Source of the DNA: Paracoccaceae bacterium
GTDB lineage: Bacteria > Pseudomonadota > Alphaproteobacteria > Rhodobacterales > Rhodobacteraceae
Reading direction: 5' to 3'
NCBI GenBank assembly: GCA_018222665.1
Contig: JAAEZW010000092.1
Location: 1 to 7,029, forward strand
DNA length: 7,029 bases
In this document: positions 1 to 6,150 of the stretch, piece by piece
Layout: every line of letters begins with the position of its first letter
Position numbering within the stretch: position 1 is the first letter of the stretch
The notes under the pieces: generated by a model
Database searches by the model: none
Told to the model about the DNA's origin: nothing
Seen by the model: only the letters and a program-made list of their open reading frames with translations
Translations under genes and position numbers: made by a program

Positions 1-278
1 GCCAGATCATCTTTTGCGATGCTAAAGGCCTGCGCCTCCATATCCCCTGACCCTTCTTCCAGAAGGCCCATCATAAACTGGGTGACACCGCGCTTTTCCA
101 TCGGTTCGATTGCCGTGCCACCGATAAAGCGTAATTCCAACGCAACAAAGGGTATATTGTGATCTTCAACCAGCCAGGCGGGCGTTCCCGTGGGCGTCGT
201 AAATGTTTTGATGTCTGGCATCGCTTGTACAAGTGTCGCGATGAAAGTCACAAGAATGGTTGCAAATGCTCTAATCAT
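1..278 (-). CDS. M16 family peptidase-like protein, predicted non-catalytic partner (3' end cut by window)
   Basis: Only the first 92 codons are present; the gene continues below position 1. The N-terminus is a signal peptide: MIR, then a hydrophobic run to about residue 19 with a likely cut after VQA. The mature part starts with the M16 pattern of a beta strand (TPTGTPAWLVEDHNIPFVAL) followed by GVTQFMMGLLEEGSGD. This aligns with GVAHFLEH of the upstream gene, but the zinc-site H, E and H are replaced by Q67, M70 and G71, so it should not bind zinc. In heterodimeric M16B peptidases such as the Sphingomonas pair, one subunit carries HxxEH and the other an R/Y pair; the R/Y region would lie outside this window. 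An ATG at 284 is also possible, but AGGGGA at 289-284 sits 5 nt before the ATG at 278. It follows the active M16 gene directly and is surely co-transcribed with it. Confidence 0.85.
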   Translation of the reverse strand, partial: MIRAFATILVTFIATLVQAMPDIKTFTTPTGTPAWLVEDHNIPFVALELRFIGGTAIEPMEKRGVTQFMMGLLEEGSGDMEAQAFSIAKDDL

Positions 279-283
279 CTTCA

Positions 284-289
284 TCCCCT
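284..289 (-). promoter_or_regulatory. Shine-Dalgarno AGGGGA overlapping the stop codon of the upstream M16 gene
   Basis: On the minus strand the TAG stop of the active M16 gene (290-288) runs into AGGGGA, and the second in-frame ATG follows 5 nt later at 278-276. This favours 278 over the ATG at 284, which would overlap the last base of the site. The arrangement suggests translational coupling of the two M16 subunits. Confidence 0.55.
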
Positions 290-1613
290 ATTTACGGATC
301 CAACCAGTCACGGATGAATTTAGATCAAACACACCGCGCGCGGCCGCCAGTATTTCTTCGGCCGTGATAGATTGGATGATATCGGGCCATTCGTGAATAT
401 CCTGAAGCGTCAGGCCAGACGTCAATGCGCGACCATAGGCGTTGGCAAGCCCAGTCACGCTATCTTGTGCATAAATGCCTGCGGCGCGATACTGAGTTTT
501 CAATCGGTCAAGCTGCGCTTGATCCACGCCCTCTTCCATGAATTCCGAAATCGCGCGGTCAAGGGCGGCTTCCGCATCCTCGAGCGACACATCAGCAGAG
601 GGTACGATGTACACAGCAAAGCTTGTCATATCTAAAGACACACCTGAATAAGAGGCACTTGCATAAAGCGCCTCTTGGGTTTCGAATTGCAACTTACGCT
701 GCAGAACAGATGCCTGACCATCGCCCAAAATATCCGCTAGCAAAGCCAGCGCAGCTGCAGGGCGTTGATCCCCGCTGTTGCGCTCTGGTGCAAGATAACT
801 GCGCACGACATAGGGTTGCGACACACGTTCATCCACATATTCAATCCGCCGTGGTGCAAAATGCGGAGGTTCAATTGGGCGTTTTCGTTCCAAATGGTTG
901 GAGTTTGCGGGGATTTGGCCATAGGTCGATTTGGCAAGCGACAGCACCTCATCAGAAACTACATCACCCGCGACAATCAACACGGCATTATTGGGAGCGT
1001 AGAATTGCTTGTAATAGGCCAGCGCATCAGAAAGTGTCAGGTTTGACATTTCATGACGCCAACCAATGACAGGCACACCATAACGATGATTTTGGAACAA
1101 GGCTGCGCTTGCCTGTTCTCGGTATAGCGCGCTTGGATTTGTTTCTATGCGTTGGTTGCGTTCTTCAATGATCACATCACGTTCGACCAAAATGTCGTCT
1201 TCGGTCAGGTCTAAGTTAACCATCCGATCTGCCTCCATCTGCATCATGATCGGTAATCTGTCCGCCGCGACGCGTTGGTAATAGGCCGTGTAATCATAAC
1301 TGGTAAAAGCGTTGTCCGTCCCGCCATTCTCGGCCACCGTTCGGGACAGTTCACCTGCCGCAAGGTTTTTGGTTTTCTTAAATAACAAATGTTCCAAAAA
1401 ATGCGCGACGCCAGATACGCCTGGTGTTTCATCAGCGGCACCTGCACGATACCAAACCATATGCACCACCACAGGCGCACGGTGATCTTCTATAACAACA
1501 ACCTGCATGCCGTTATCCAACATGAATTCGCTTACCTGATCCTCACTCGCGGCATGCGAGGCCGTCACAAACGTCAATCCAACACAAAACGATAAAAACA
1601 GACGTAAAATCAT
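288..1613 (-). CDS. M16 family zinc metallopeptidase, catalytic subunit, exported
   Basis: This 441-residue protein is a probable periplasmic zinc endopeptidase of the pitrilysin/insulinase family. The inverted zinc motif HFLEH is at residues 71-75 (H71, E74 catalytic, H75). The third ligand is probably the second glutamate of VIIEER, at about residue 151, the usual 75-80 residues on. An M16 C-terminal domain fills the second half, including FYAPNNAVLIVAGDV in the middle. The N-terminus MILRLFLSFC and the following hydrophobic run form a signal peptide with likely cleavage after ASHA, about residue 21. The length fits a single-subunit M16B protein of two homologous domains. The start at 1613 is chosen because GGAGG lies 6 nt upstream; an ATG at 1640 has no ribosome binding site and would put extra charged residues before the signal. 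The gene just downstream encodes a partner lacking the zinc motif, so a heterodimer is likely. The natural substrate is unknown. Confidence 0.93.
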   Translation of the reverse strand: MILRLFLSFCVGLTFVTASHAASEDQVSEFMLDNGMQVVVIEDHRAPVVVHMVWYRAGAADETPGVSGVAHFLEHLLFKKTKNLAAGELSRTVAENGGTDNAFTSYDYTAYYQRVAADRLPIMMQMEADRMVNLDLTEDDILVERDVIIEERNQRIETNPSALYREQASAALFQNHRYGVPVIGWRHEMSNLTLSDALAYYKQFYAPNNAVLIVAGDVVSDEVLSLAKSTYGQIPANSNHLERKRPIEPPHFAPRRIEYVDERVSQPYVVRSYLAPERNSGDQRPAAALALLADILGDGQASVLQRKLQFETQEALYASASYSGVSLDMTSFAVYIVPSADVSLEDAEAALDRAISEFMEEGVDQAQLDRLKTQYRAAGIYAQDSVTGLANAYGRALTSGLTLQDIHEWPDIIQSITAEEILAAARGVFDLNSSVTGWIRK

Positions 1614-1619
1614 AAGTAT

Positions 1620-1624
1620 CCTCC
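1620..1624 (-). promoter_or_regulatory. Shine-Dalgarno GGAGG that fixes the M16 peptidase start
   Basis: A perfect GGAGG stands 6 nt before the ATG at 1613-1611 on the minus strand. It lies inside the longer open frame that begins at 1640, which has no comparable site, so translation most likely begins at 1613. Confidence 0.7.
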
Positions 1625-1667
1625 GACAACGATGGAACATGTATTTGAAATCTTGCGTGCTTCAAGG

Positions 1668-1687
1668 CCTCACACAGAAAGGTGAGG
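1668..1687 (-). other. Short hairpin after the lipoprotein gene stop codon
   Basis: CCTCAC and GTGAGG form a perfect 6-bp stem around an 8-nt loop, starting 1 nt after the TAA stop of the lipoprotein gene (1691-1689). On the minus strand the stem is followed by CCTTGAAG, not a T-run, so it does not look like an intrinsic terminator for the operon. It could be a weak pause, an RNA stability or processing element, or chance. Confidence 0.3.
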
Positions 1688-1688
1688 T

Positions 1689-2201
1689 TTAATTGGAAGG
1701 CATAGACGGCGTGCTGACACCGCGTTCGCGCCAACGCTGCACTTCTTTTTTGGCATCCAGTGTTTGACGTCGGTAAATTTGATTATAGCGATCTACACGG
1801 AACAATTTGATTTGCGAAAACCGCCCCTGAATCAATCTGAACCTGCGGTCTTCTTCAGAAACAGTTTCGCGAATATTGGGATCAAAGCCGAACCGTGTAG
1901 CATAAGTCCACAGCGCCCCGTCGTTGGTATCAGATCGGGAAGCCGTGACGCGGTTTGGATCGCCCCCTAACAATGCAATCGCATCCCCTTTGGGATTTGG
2001 ATCAGTTAGGTTTTTGCCACCAGGGGTTGGTGTTGGTAAGCTTGCCAAATCTTGGGGCATTTCCAGTTCAAGGTTGGGAGAAATGGCAAATTCTTCTGGG
2101 CCAGCATAAGGATCATAAAGATCACGCAACTTGGGCGGCGTATCTGAGCACGCGCTTAGCATCATTGAACCAATGATCCCAAAAACAACTGCGTATCTCA
2201 T
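1689..2201 (-). CDS. DUF3035 family lipoprotein, BamF-like
   Basis: This 170-residue protein is an outer-membrane lipoprotein candidate. A short signal sequence ends in the lipobox LSAC (residues 15-18), so C18 would be lipidated and become the mature N-terminus. The +2 residue is Ser, not Asp, which does not suggest inner-membrane retention. The conserved block GPEEFAISPNLELEMP (34-49), followed by DLASLPTPTPG and a DPNPKGDAIALLGG stretch, fits the alphaproteobacterial DUF3035 family as I recall it. That family has been linked to BamF, an accessory lipoprotein of the outer-membrane barrel assembly machine; I recall this link but cannot check it here. The C-terminal third is charged and probably helical (LDAKKEVQRWRER). 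GGAGGT lies 3 nt before the ATG. The gene follows lspA, whose product would cleave its signal peptide, and precedes the M16 pair. The lipoprotein call is firm; the BamF role is inferred. Confidence 0.85.
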   Translation of the reverse strand: MRYAVVFGIIGSMMLSACSDTPPKLRDLYDPYAGPEEFAISPNLELEMPQDLASLPTPTPGGKNLTDPNPKGDAIALLGGDPNRVTASRSDTNDGALWTYATRFGFDPNIRETVSEEDRRFRLIQGRFSQIKLFRVDRYNQIYRRQTLDAKKEVQRWRERGVSTPSMPSN

Positions 2202-2213
2202 GCAACCTCCACT

Positions 2214-2240
2214 GCTTTGGCCCTAGCAATAGCGCAAAGC
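2214..2240 (-). other. Hairpin just upstream of the lipoprotein gene's ribosome binding site
   Basis: In the 49-nt gap between lspA and the lipoprotein gene, GCTTTG (2240-2235) pairs perfectly with CAAAGC (2219-2214). A nested CTA/TAG pairing closes a TTGC loop inside it. The structure ends 3 nt before the GGAGGT site at 2210-2205. There is no T-run, so it is unlikely to be a terminator; it might affect mRNA processing or ribosome access. Confidence 0.35.
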
Positions 2241-2250
2241 AACAGCGCGG

Positions 2251-2721
2251 TCATCCGTCTTTTTTCGGTTGGGGGAAAATTGCCAAACCAATAGCGCCCA
2301 CGAAAATGAAAATGTCGGCGACATTGAATGCATAAGGGTTTTGAATGCCGCAACAGCTCATGTTCAAAAAATCAGCAACCGCCCCATAGCGGATGCGGTC
2401 ATAGGCATTTCCAAGCGCCCCGCCAATCAGCAACCCTGCAAACACCTGCGCCCATGGGCCAAAGCGTTCTTTCCATGCCCAATAGGCGATAAACACGCTG
2501 ACCCCAACCGCAATCGCAATCAGCACCCAGCGCGTCCAAGGAGAATCATGGGCAAATAGCCCAAAATTCACCCCGTAATTCCACGCCATGTGAAAATTTA
2601 GAAAAGGCGGAAACACCTCGATCCGACCGATCAACGGCAATTGCACCACGTTCAGGATCAACATCTTTGAGATATAATCCAGCCCCGCGGCAAGAATTGC
2701 GATTTGGAATAAGCGCCGCAT
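2251..2721 (-). CDS. lspA: Lipoprotein signal peptidase (signal peptidase II)
   Basis: The product is an inner-membrane aspartic protease that cuts the signal peptide of diacylglyceryl-modified prolipoproteins just before the lipidated Cys. It has 156 residues, a normal family length. Hydrophobic segments lie near residues 4-27, 64-83, 90-104 and 132-150, giving the usual four-helix layout. Family motifs are present: D15-x-x-S-K19, NYGVNFG at 48-54, GNAYDR at 104-109, ADF with D117, and FNVAD at 132-136. D117 and D136 are the expected catalytic pair, with N105, D108 and N133 nearby. The start at 2721 is chosen because family homology begins there; an in-frame ATG at 2775 lies deep within purH and has no ribosome binding site. 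Only one base separates the purH stop from this ATG and there is no good Shine-Dalgarno, so translation probably depends on ribosomes finishing purH. The next gene encodes a lipoprotein, a likely substrate. Confidence 0.96.
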   Translation of the reverse strand: MRRLFQIAILAAGLDYISKMLILNVVQLPLIGRIEVFPPFLNFHMAWNYGVNFGLFAHDSPWTRWVLIAIAVGVSVFIAYWAWKERFGPWAQVFAGLLIGGALGNAYDRIRYGAVADFLNMSCCGIQNPYAFNVADIFIFVGAIGLAIFPQPKKDG

Positions 2722-2722
2722 C

Positions 2723-4312
2723 TTAGTGACGGAAATGGCGCATGCCAGTAAAGACCATTGCCAACCCTGCCTCATCCGCTGCGGCTATCACTTCATCATC
2801 GCGCATTGAGCCACCCGGTTGAATGATCGCTTGTGCACCTGCCTCGGCTGCGGTCAACAGACCATCGGCGAACGGGAAAAACGCATCGGATGCCACAACT
2901 GACCCTTGGGTTAAGGGTGCATCAAGGCCCAGCGCCTCTGCCATATCAATGGACTTGCGTGCCGCGATCCGACAACTGTCAACGCGGCTCATTTGACCTG
3001 CACCAATCCCGACTGTCGATTGATCTTTTACATAGACGATTGCGTTTGATTTCACGTGTTTTGCGACTTTCCATGCAAACAGCATATCGGCGATTTCGGC
3101 CTCTGTCGGCGCACGTTTGGTTACAACTTTTAAATCTGCAGCAGTGATATGCCCGTTGTCTTTGTCCTGAACCAATAGGCCACCTGATACTTGGCGCACG
3201 GTTTTTGCCACTTCACGCGGATCGGCCATCGAACCTGTTGTCAAAAGGCGTAGGTTCTTTTTCGCAGCGAACAAATCAATCGCCACTTGCGTGGCGTCGG
3301 GTGCGATCACAACCTCTGTAAAGATCTTACAGATTTCTTCTGCTGTTTCACCGTCCAGTGTTTGGTTCAATGCAACGATACCCCCGAAGGCCGACGTGCG
3401 ATCACAATCGTATGCCGCGCGGTAGGCATCAACCAAGGATGCACCACGCGCAACGCCGCATGGGTTGGCATGTTTGATAATCGCGCATGCCGCACCCGTA
3501 TCTGACCCAAACTCTGACACCAATTCAAACGCGGCATCCGTGTCGTTAATGTTGTTGTATGACAGTTCTTTGCCTTGGTGCTGGATCGCGGTCGCAACAC
3601 CCGGGCGATCCGTTCCATCCACATAAAACGCAGCAGATTGGTGCGGGTTTTCACCATATCGCAACGATTGCGCAAGCGTCCCTGCAACTGTGCGGCGGCG
3701 GGGCATTTCCTCACCAATCGCTGACGCCATCCAAATTGATACCGCTGCATCATAGGCCCCCGTGCGCGCATAGGCACGTTGCGCCATCTTTTGGCGGAAC
3801 GCATATGTTGTTTGCCCCTCATGCGCGGCAAGCTCTGCCAAAAGCTCTTCGTAATCTTCAACATCAACAACCGTGGTGACAAACCCATGGTTCTTCGCAG
3901 CAGCACGGATCATCGCGGGCCCGCCAATGTCGATGTTCTCGATACAGGTATCGTAATCAGCACCCTTTGCCACGGTTTCTTCAAACGGATAAAGGTTCAC
4001 AATCAACAGGTCGATCCCACCAATCCCATGCTGTTCCATTGCAGCGGTGTGATCATCATTATCGCGCAGCGCAAGCAGGCCGCCATGTACCATTGGGTGC
4101 AGTGTTTTTACACGTCCATCCATCATTTCTGGAAACCCCGTCACATCCGCAACATCGCGCACATCAATCCCCGCATTGCGAATGGCCGTCGCACTTCCAC
4201 CTGTCGATAGAATTTCTATGCCACCTGCGCTCAGCGCTTTGGCAAGATCAATCAATCCAGTTTTATCAGAAACAGAAATAAGCGCGCGGCGCACGGGATA
4301 AAGGTTCGTCAT
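2723..4312 (-). CDS. purH: Bifunctional AICAR formyltransferase / IMP cyclohydrolase
   Basis: PurH catalyses the last two steps of de novo purine synthesis in the cytoplasm: 10-formyl-THF transfer to AICAR giving FAICAR, then ring closure to IMP. The protein is 529 residues, the same size class as E. coli PurH. The N-terminal cyclohydrolase (MGS-like) domain spans about residues 1-200, with SVSDKTG near the start, [15 protein letters not shown] around 66-73, NLYPFE and [16 protein letters not shown]. The transformylase domain follows, with RYGENPHQ at about 218-225, IIKHANPCG with K280 and H281 as the catalytic Lys-His pair, and [10 protein letters not shown] near 475. The C-terminus GMRHFRH is the usual PurH ending. 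The start at 4312 has AAGGAAG upstream in the 17-nt gap; the longer frame would need a TTG at 4333 overlapping the previous gene's stop. Both active sites look intact. Confidence 0.98.
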   Translation of the reverse strand: MTNLYPVRRALISVSDKTGLIDLAKALSAGGIEILSTGGSATAIRNAGIDVRDVADVTGFPEMMDGRVKTLHPMVHGGLLALRDNDDHTAAMEQHGIGGIDLLIVNLYPFEETVAKGADYDTCIENIDIGGPAMIRAAAKNHGFVTTVVDVEDYEELLAELAAHEGQTTYAFRQKMAQRAYARTGAYDAAVSIWMASAIGEEMPRRRTVAGTLAQSLRYGENPHQSAAFYVDGTDRPGVATAIQHQGKELSYNNINDTDAAFELVSEFGSDTGAACAIIKHANPCGVARGASLVDAYRAAYDCDRTSAFGGIVALNQTLDGETAEEICKIFTEVVIAPDATQVAIDLFAAKKNLRLLTTGSMADPREVAKTVRQVSGGLLVQDKDNGHITAADLKVVTKRAPTEAEIADMLFAWKVAKHVKSNAIVYVKDQSTVGIGAGQMSRVDSCRIAARKSIDMAEALGLDAPLTQGSVVASDAFFPFADGLLTAAEAGAQAIIQPGGSMRDDEVIAAADEAGLAMVFTGMRHFRH

Positions 4313-4329
4313 TCGTCGTCTTCCTTGGG

Positions 4330-6078
4330 TCAACCTATGGTACTAACTTCTTCGCGATGTATGTCGCGAACAGCCAGCGCCGTGTCCTGTGCCTTGGCCA
4401 GTGACCAGCGCGTGCGCGTTCCATACTCCATTACGCGCCGAGATAAAACGACCTGTTTTGTCGCGCTTGGTTGTAACCGCCCACGTTCCAAATAAACACT
4501 GGGTTCAACGGATAATTCCGCCACCCCATCATGACGAAAAACCCATACCTCACCGCTTTTTAACGCAAGCGATACAGCATTCGCGCCTAAATCCAGATTG
4601 GCGTCAACTTCTGGATGCAGGTGAAGTTTGATTTGTGTGCAGATACCTTCCAGCTTGCCCGCCTCTAGGGCGCGGTCAAAGGTTTTTTTATGGCGCTCTT
4701 CGATGGCGATCAATAAATCCTCACCTGATAATTCGCGTCCATCCAGTGACAATTTCAACTCGCGCACATGCGTCAATCCATATTTGGCAACATACCCATC
4801 ATGCGCCCCGTTGAATGAAATGGCGTCAAGGCCGTGTGTCATTTCAATAGGAACCTGTTTAGGTCCTTCAACCAATACCTCTCGGATAATCCCTCCGTAT
4901 GACAATTTGCGCCCCAGACGAGCGCTTGATTGCCCTTCGATATACAATGATGAATGCGAAGGTGTTGCACGCCCTGCGCTGCGCCAATCTTCGCCGAATG
5001 TATCCCCAGATCCACAATTTACAATCACAGCACGTCTGCCCGATGTCATTTCAAAGGCGAGTGTTGAGGCATGCGCATTTACAGCCGCGTGCCCTTGTGG
5101 AGGGATTTCGGCATCCACAATAATCGAGGTGCGCCCCGAGGAGAGGCGCGCAAATCCCATGGCCAATCCATCGGAATTCATGTCACGATTACCCGACTTC
5201 AACAATGCATGGTCCAATCGGCCATCTAATCCACGCCCACCCCCGTGAAACCGCGCAAGTCCGCCATCAGAATGGCGCAGAGTACGCAAGGTGGGTGCCA
5301 TGCGGCGCAAGGCCTTTTGATGAGATTCGGCGGGGGTCCATCCCGCCTCTTTCAACGCTGTTGCCGACCAGGTCAGCAACGTAAACACCTCAAGCAATTC
5401 TTCGGGATTGCGCGTTGGAATACCGCCCGTTTCGTCGATCTGGGAACGACATTCACGGGCCAAAGCCCGCGTGGCAGGTTGTACATATTGTTCCATTCCT
5501 TTCAGTGACAGGCCCGCATATATCAAACCCGTCAGGGCCTCAAACCTTGGCAAACCATGTTTCGTTGCCGACCACCGTTTCGGCAAAAAAATCATCTGTC
5601 GACCCAGCGCGCGGAAAAATCTTTCGGACTCTTCTGAGGTTCGGCCCTGTAAAATGAACAGTGCATGATGAATCCAACGGATCAACCGCCGCCCTGTGAG
5701 ATCAGGCAACCACCCTGCCCCGCGTCCATTATCGTATCGTTCAATCCAACCGAACACCCAATCTTGGGCCAGTCTACGCGCATTTATGTCGCCTGCTGCG
5801 GCCAAGTCATCCAACCAAGCAAATCCATGCGCATCTTGTGCAAACATCAAATCTGGGGGATCGATGTCCCACAACATTGCATTGGGCGCCTCGATCAAAT
5901 GCCCCGCCAGCATGATATTACCAGCGGCCAATTGCTGACCCTTTGCAAAGCTCCCAATGGATCTGGGCTCTGGTTGAGAAATAAAGCCTGTTTCGGGGTT
6001 ATAAAAACCAGCGCGACGTGCCTGCAATCTATGCATAGCCCATTGATATCGCTGTGATAAATTCCCCACTGGTGCCAT
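4330..6078 (-). CDS. Heparinase II/III-like family protein
   Basis: This 582-residue protein resembles polysaccharide lyases of the heparinase II/III type: an N-terminal alpha-helical toroid (about residues 80-280, rich in Trp and helical repeats) and a C-terminal beta-sandwich domain (about 295-560). Recognisable pieces are [16 protein letters not shown] (278-292), [11 protein letters not shown] (334-344, with H336), VNCGSG (353-358), [13 protein letters not shown] (370-382, with H375), HDGY (426-429) and [10 protein letters not shown] (434-443, with H437). Such His residues form the metal or catalytic centre in characterised heparinases, but I cannot map each one without an alignment. No signal peptide is visible: the N-terminus is [19 protein letters not shown], so a cytoplasmic or otherwise routed protein is implied. 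AAGAGGG lies 11 nt before the ATG, slightly far. The gene lies between rsmB and purH and is probably first in the transcript from the promoter at 6103-6131. Substrate and role are unknown. Confidence 0.9.
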   Translation of the reverse strand: MAPVGNLSQRYQWAMHRLQARRAGFYNPETGFISQPEPRSIGSFAKGQQLAAGNIMLAGHLIEAPNAMLWDIDPPDLMFAQDAHGFAWLDDLAAAGDINARRLAQDWVFGWIERYDNGRGAGWLPDLTGRRLIRWIHHALFILQGRTSEESERFFRALGRQMIFLPKRWSATKHGLPRFEALTGLIYAGLSLKGMEQYVQPATRALARECRSQIDETGGIPTRNPEELLEVFTLLTWSATALKEAGWTPAESHQKALRRMAPTLRTLRHSDGGLARFHGGGRGLDGRLDHALLKSGNRDMNSDGLAMGFARLSSGRTSIIVDAEIPPQGHAAVNAHASTLAFEMTSGRRAVIVNCGSGDTFGEDWRSAGRATPSHSSLYIEGQSSARLGRKLSYGGIIREVLVEGPKQVPIEMTHGLDAISFNGAHDGYVAKYGLTHVRELKLSLDGRELSGEDLLIAIEERHKKTFDRALEAGKLEGICTQIKLHLHPEVDANLDLGANAVSLALKSGEVWVFRHDGVAELSVEPSVYLERGRLQPSATKQVVLSRRVMEYGTRTRWSLAKAQDTALAVRDIHREEVSTIG

Positions 6079-6096
6079 TTATATCGCATCCCTCTT

Positions 6097-6114
6097 GCTG
6101 GCACTATAGCCAGC
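6097..6114. promoter_or_regulatory. Perfect palindrome centred on the -10 box, candidate operator
   Basis: GCTGGC and GCCAGC are perfect 6-bp inverted arms flanking exactly the six bases TATAGT (minus strand), which are the -10 element of the predicted promoter. A protein binding this dyad would block RNA polymerase. As RNA it could form a hairpin, but it lies upstream of the predicted transcript start. It may also be chance or a weak rsmB 3' hairpin, though no T-run follows on the minus strand. Confidence 0.4.
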
Positions 6115-6131
6115 GGGTTTGCGTCTGTCAT
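6103..6131 (-). promoter_or_regulatory. Predicted sigma70-type promoter for the heparinase-purH-lspA operon
   Basis: On the minus strand ATGACA (6131-6126) and TATAGT (6108-6103) each match the consensus at five of six bases and are separated by exactly 17 nt. Transcription would begin near 6096, giving an untranslated leader of only about 17 nt with AAGAGGG at its very start and the ATG at 6078. It lies in the 72-nt gap after the rsmB stop, the only gap in the window that holds a good promoter match. Confidence 0.5.
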
Positions 6132-6148
6132 CGTCCTAAATTTGACAG
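6125..6148. promoter_or_regulatory. Inverted repeat CTGTCA-N12-TGACAG overlapping the -35 box
   Basis: Perfect 6-bp arms at 6125-6130 and 6143-6148 are separated by 12 nt, beginning 2 nt after the rsmB stop codon. The arm nearer the heparinase-like gene overlaps the -35 hexamer by five bases. It could be a regulator site, or a hairpin at the rsmB mRNA end; no T-run follows, so a terminator is less likely. Confidence 0.3.
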
Positions 6149-6150
6149 TG

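Noticed and set aside
623..1069. 148-codon plus-strand open frame opposite the M16 peptidase gene
   Set aside because: Antisense shadow; its His/Gln-rich composition follows from the complement of the real gene.
288..1640. Longer M16 peptidase starting at ATG 1640
   Set aside because: No ribosome site before it, while GGAGG stands 6 nt before the ATG at 1613, giving a normal signal peptide.
1660..1665. TTGAAG on the minus strand as a -35 box for the M16 pair
   Set aside because: The hexamers at 16-18 nt spacing (for example TACATG) match the -10 consensus poorly, so I do not call a promoter.
1668..1687. Intrinsic terminator at the end of the lipoprotein gene
   Set aside because: The stem is only 6 bp and no T-run follows on the coding strand; kept only as a hairpin.
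2251..2775. Longer lspA starting at ATG 2775
   Set aside because: It would overlap purH by more than 50 bases and add 18 residues not seen in the family, without a ribosome site.
3367..3906. 179-codon open frame on the minus strand inside purH in another frame
   Set aside because: It overlaps a certain gene on the same strand; its Arg/Met-rich translation shows no family signal.
2723..4333. Longer purH starting at TTG 4333
   Set aside because: The TTG overlaps the stop of the heparinase-like gene and adds MTQGRRR, which is not part of the family; ATG 4312 has a good ribosome site and gives a standard-length protein.
4628..5248. 206-codon open frame on the plus strand opposite the heparinase-like gene
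   Set aside because: It lies wholly antisense to a gene with clear family motifs, has no recognisable domain, and its Pro/Ser/Arg-rich translation looks like a frame shadow.
6142..6147. Perfect TTGACA on the plus strand, possible -35 box
   Set aside because: No -10-like hexamer lies 16-18 nt downstream and there is no plus-strand gene to serve; it is explained by the inverted repeat arm.
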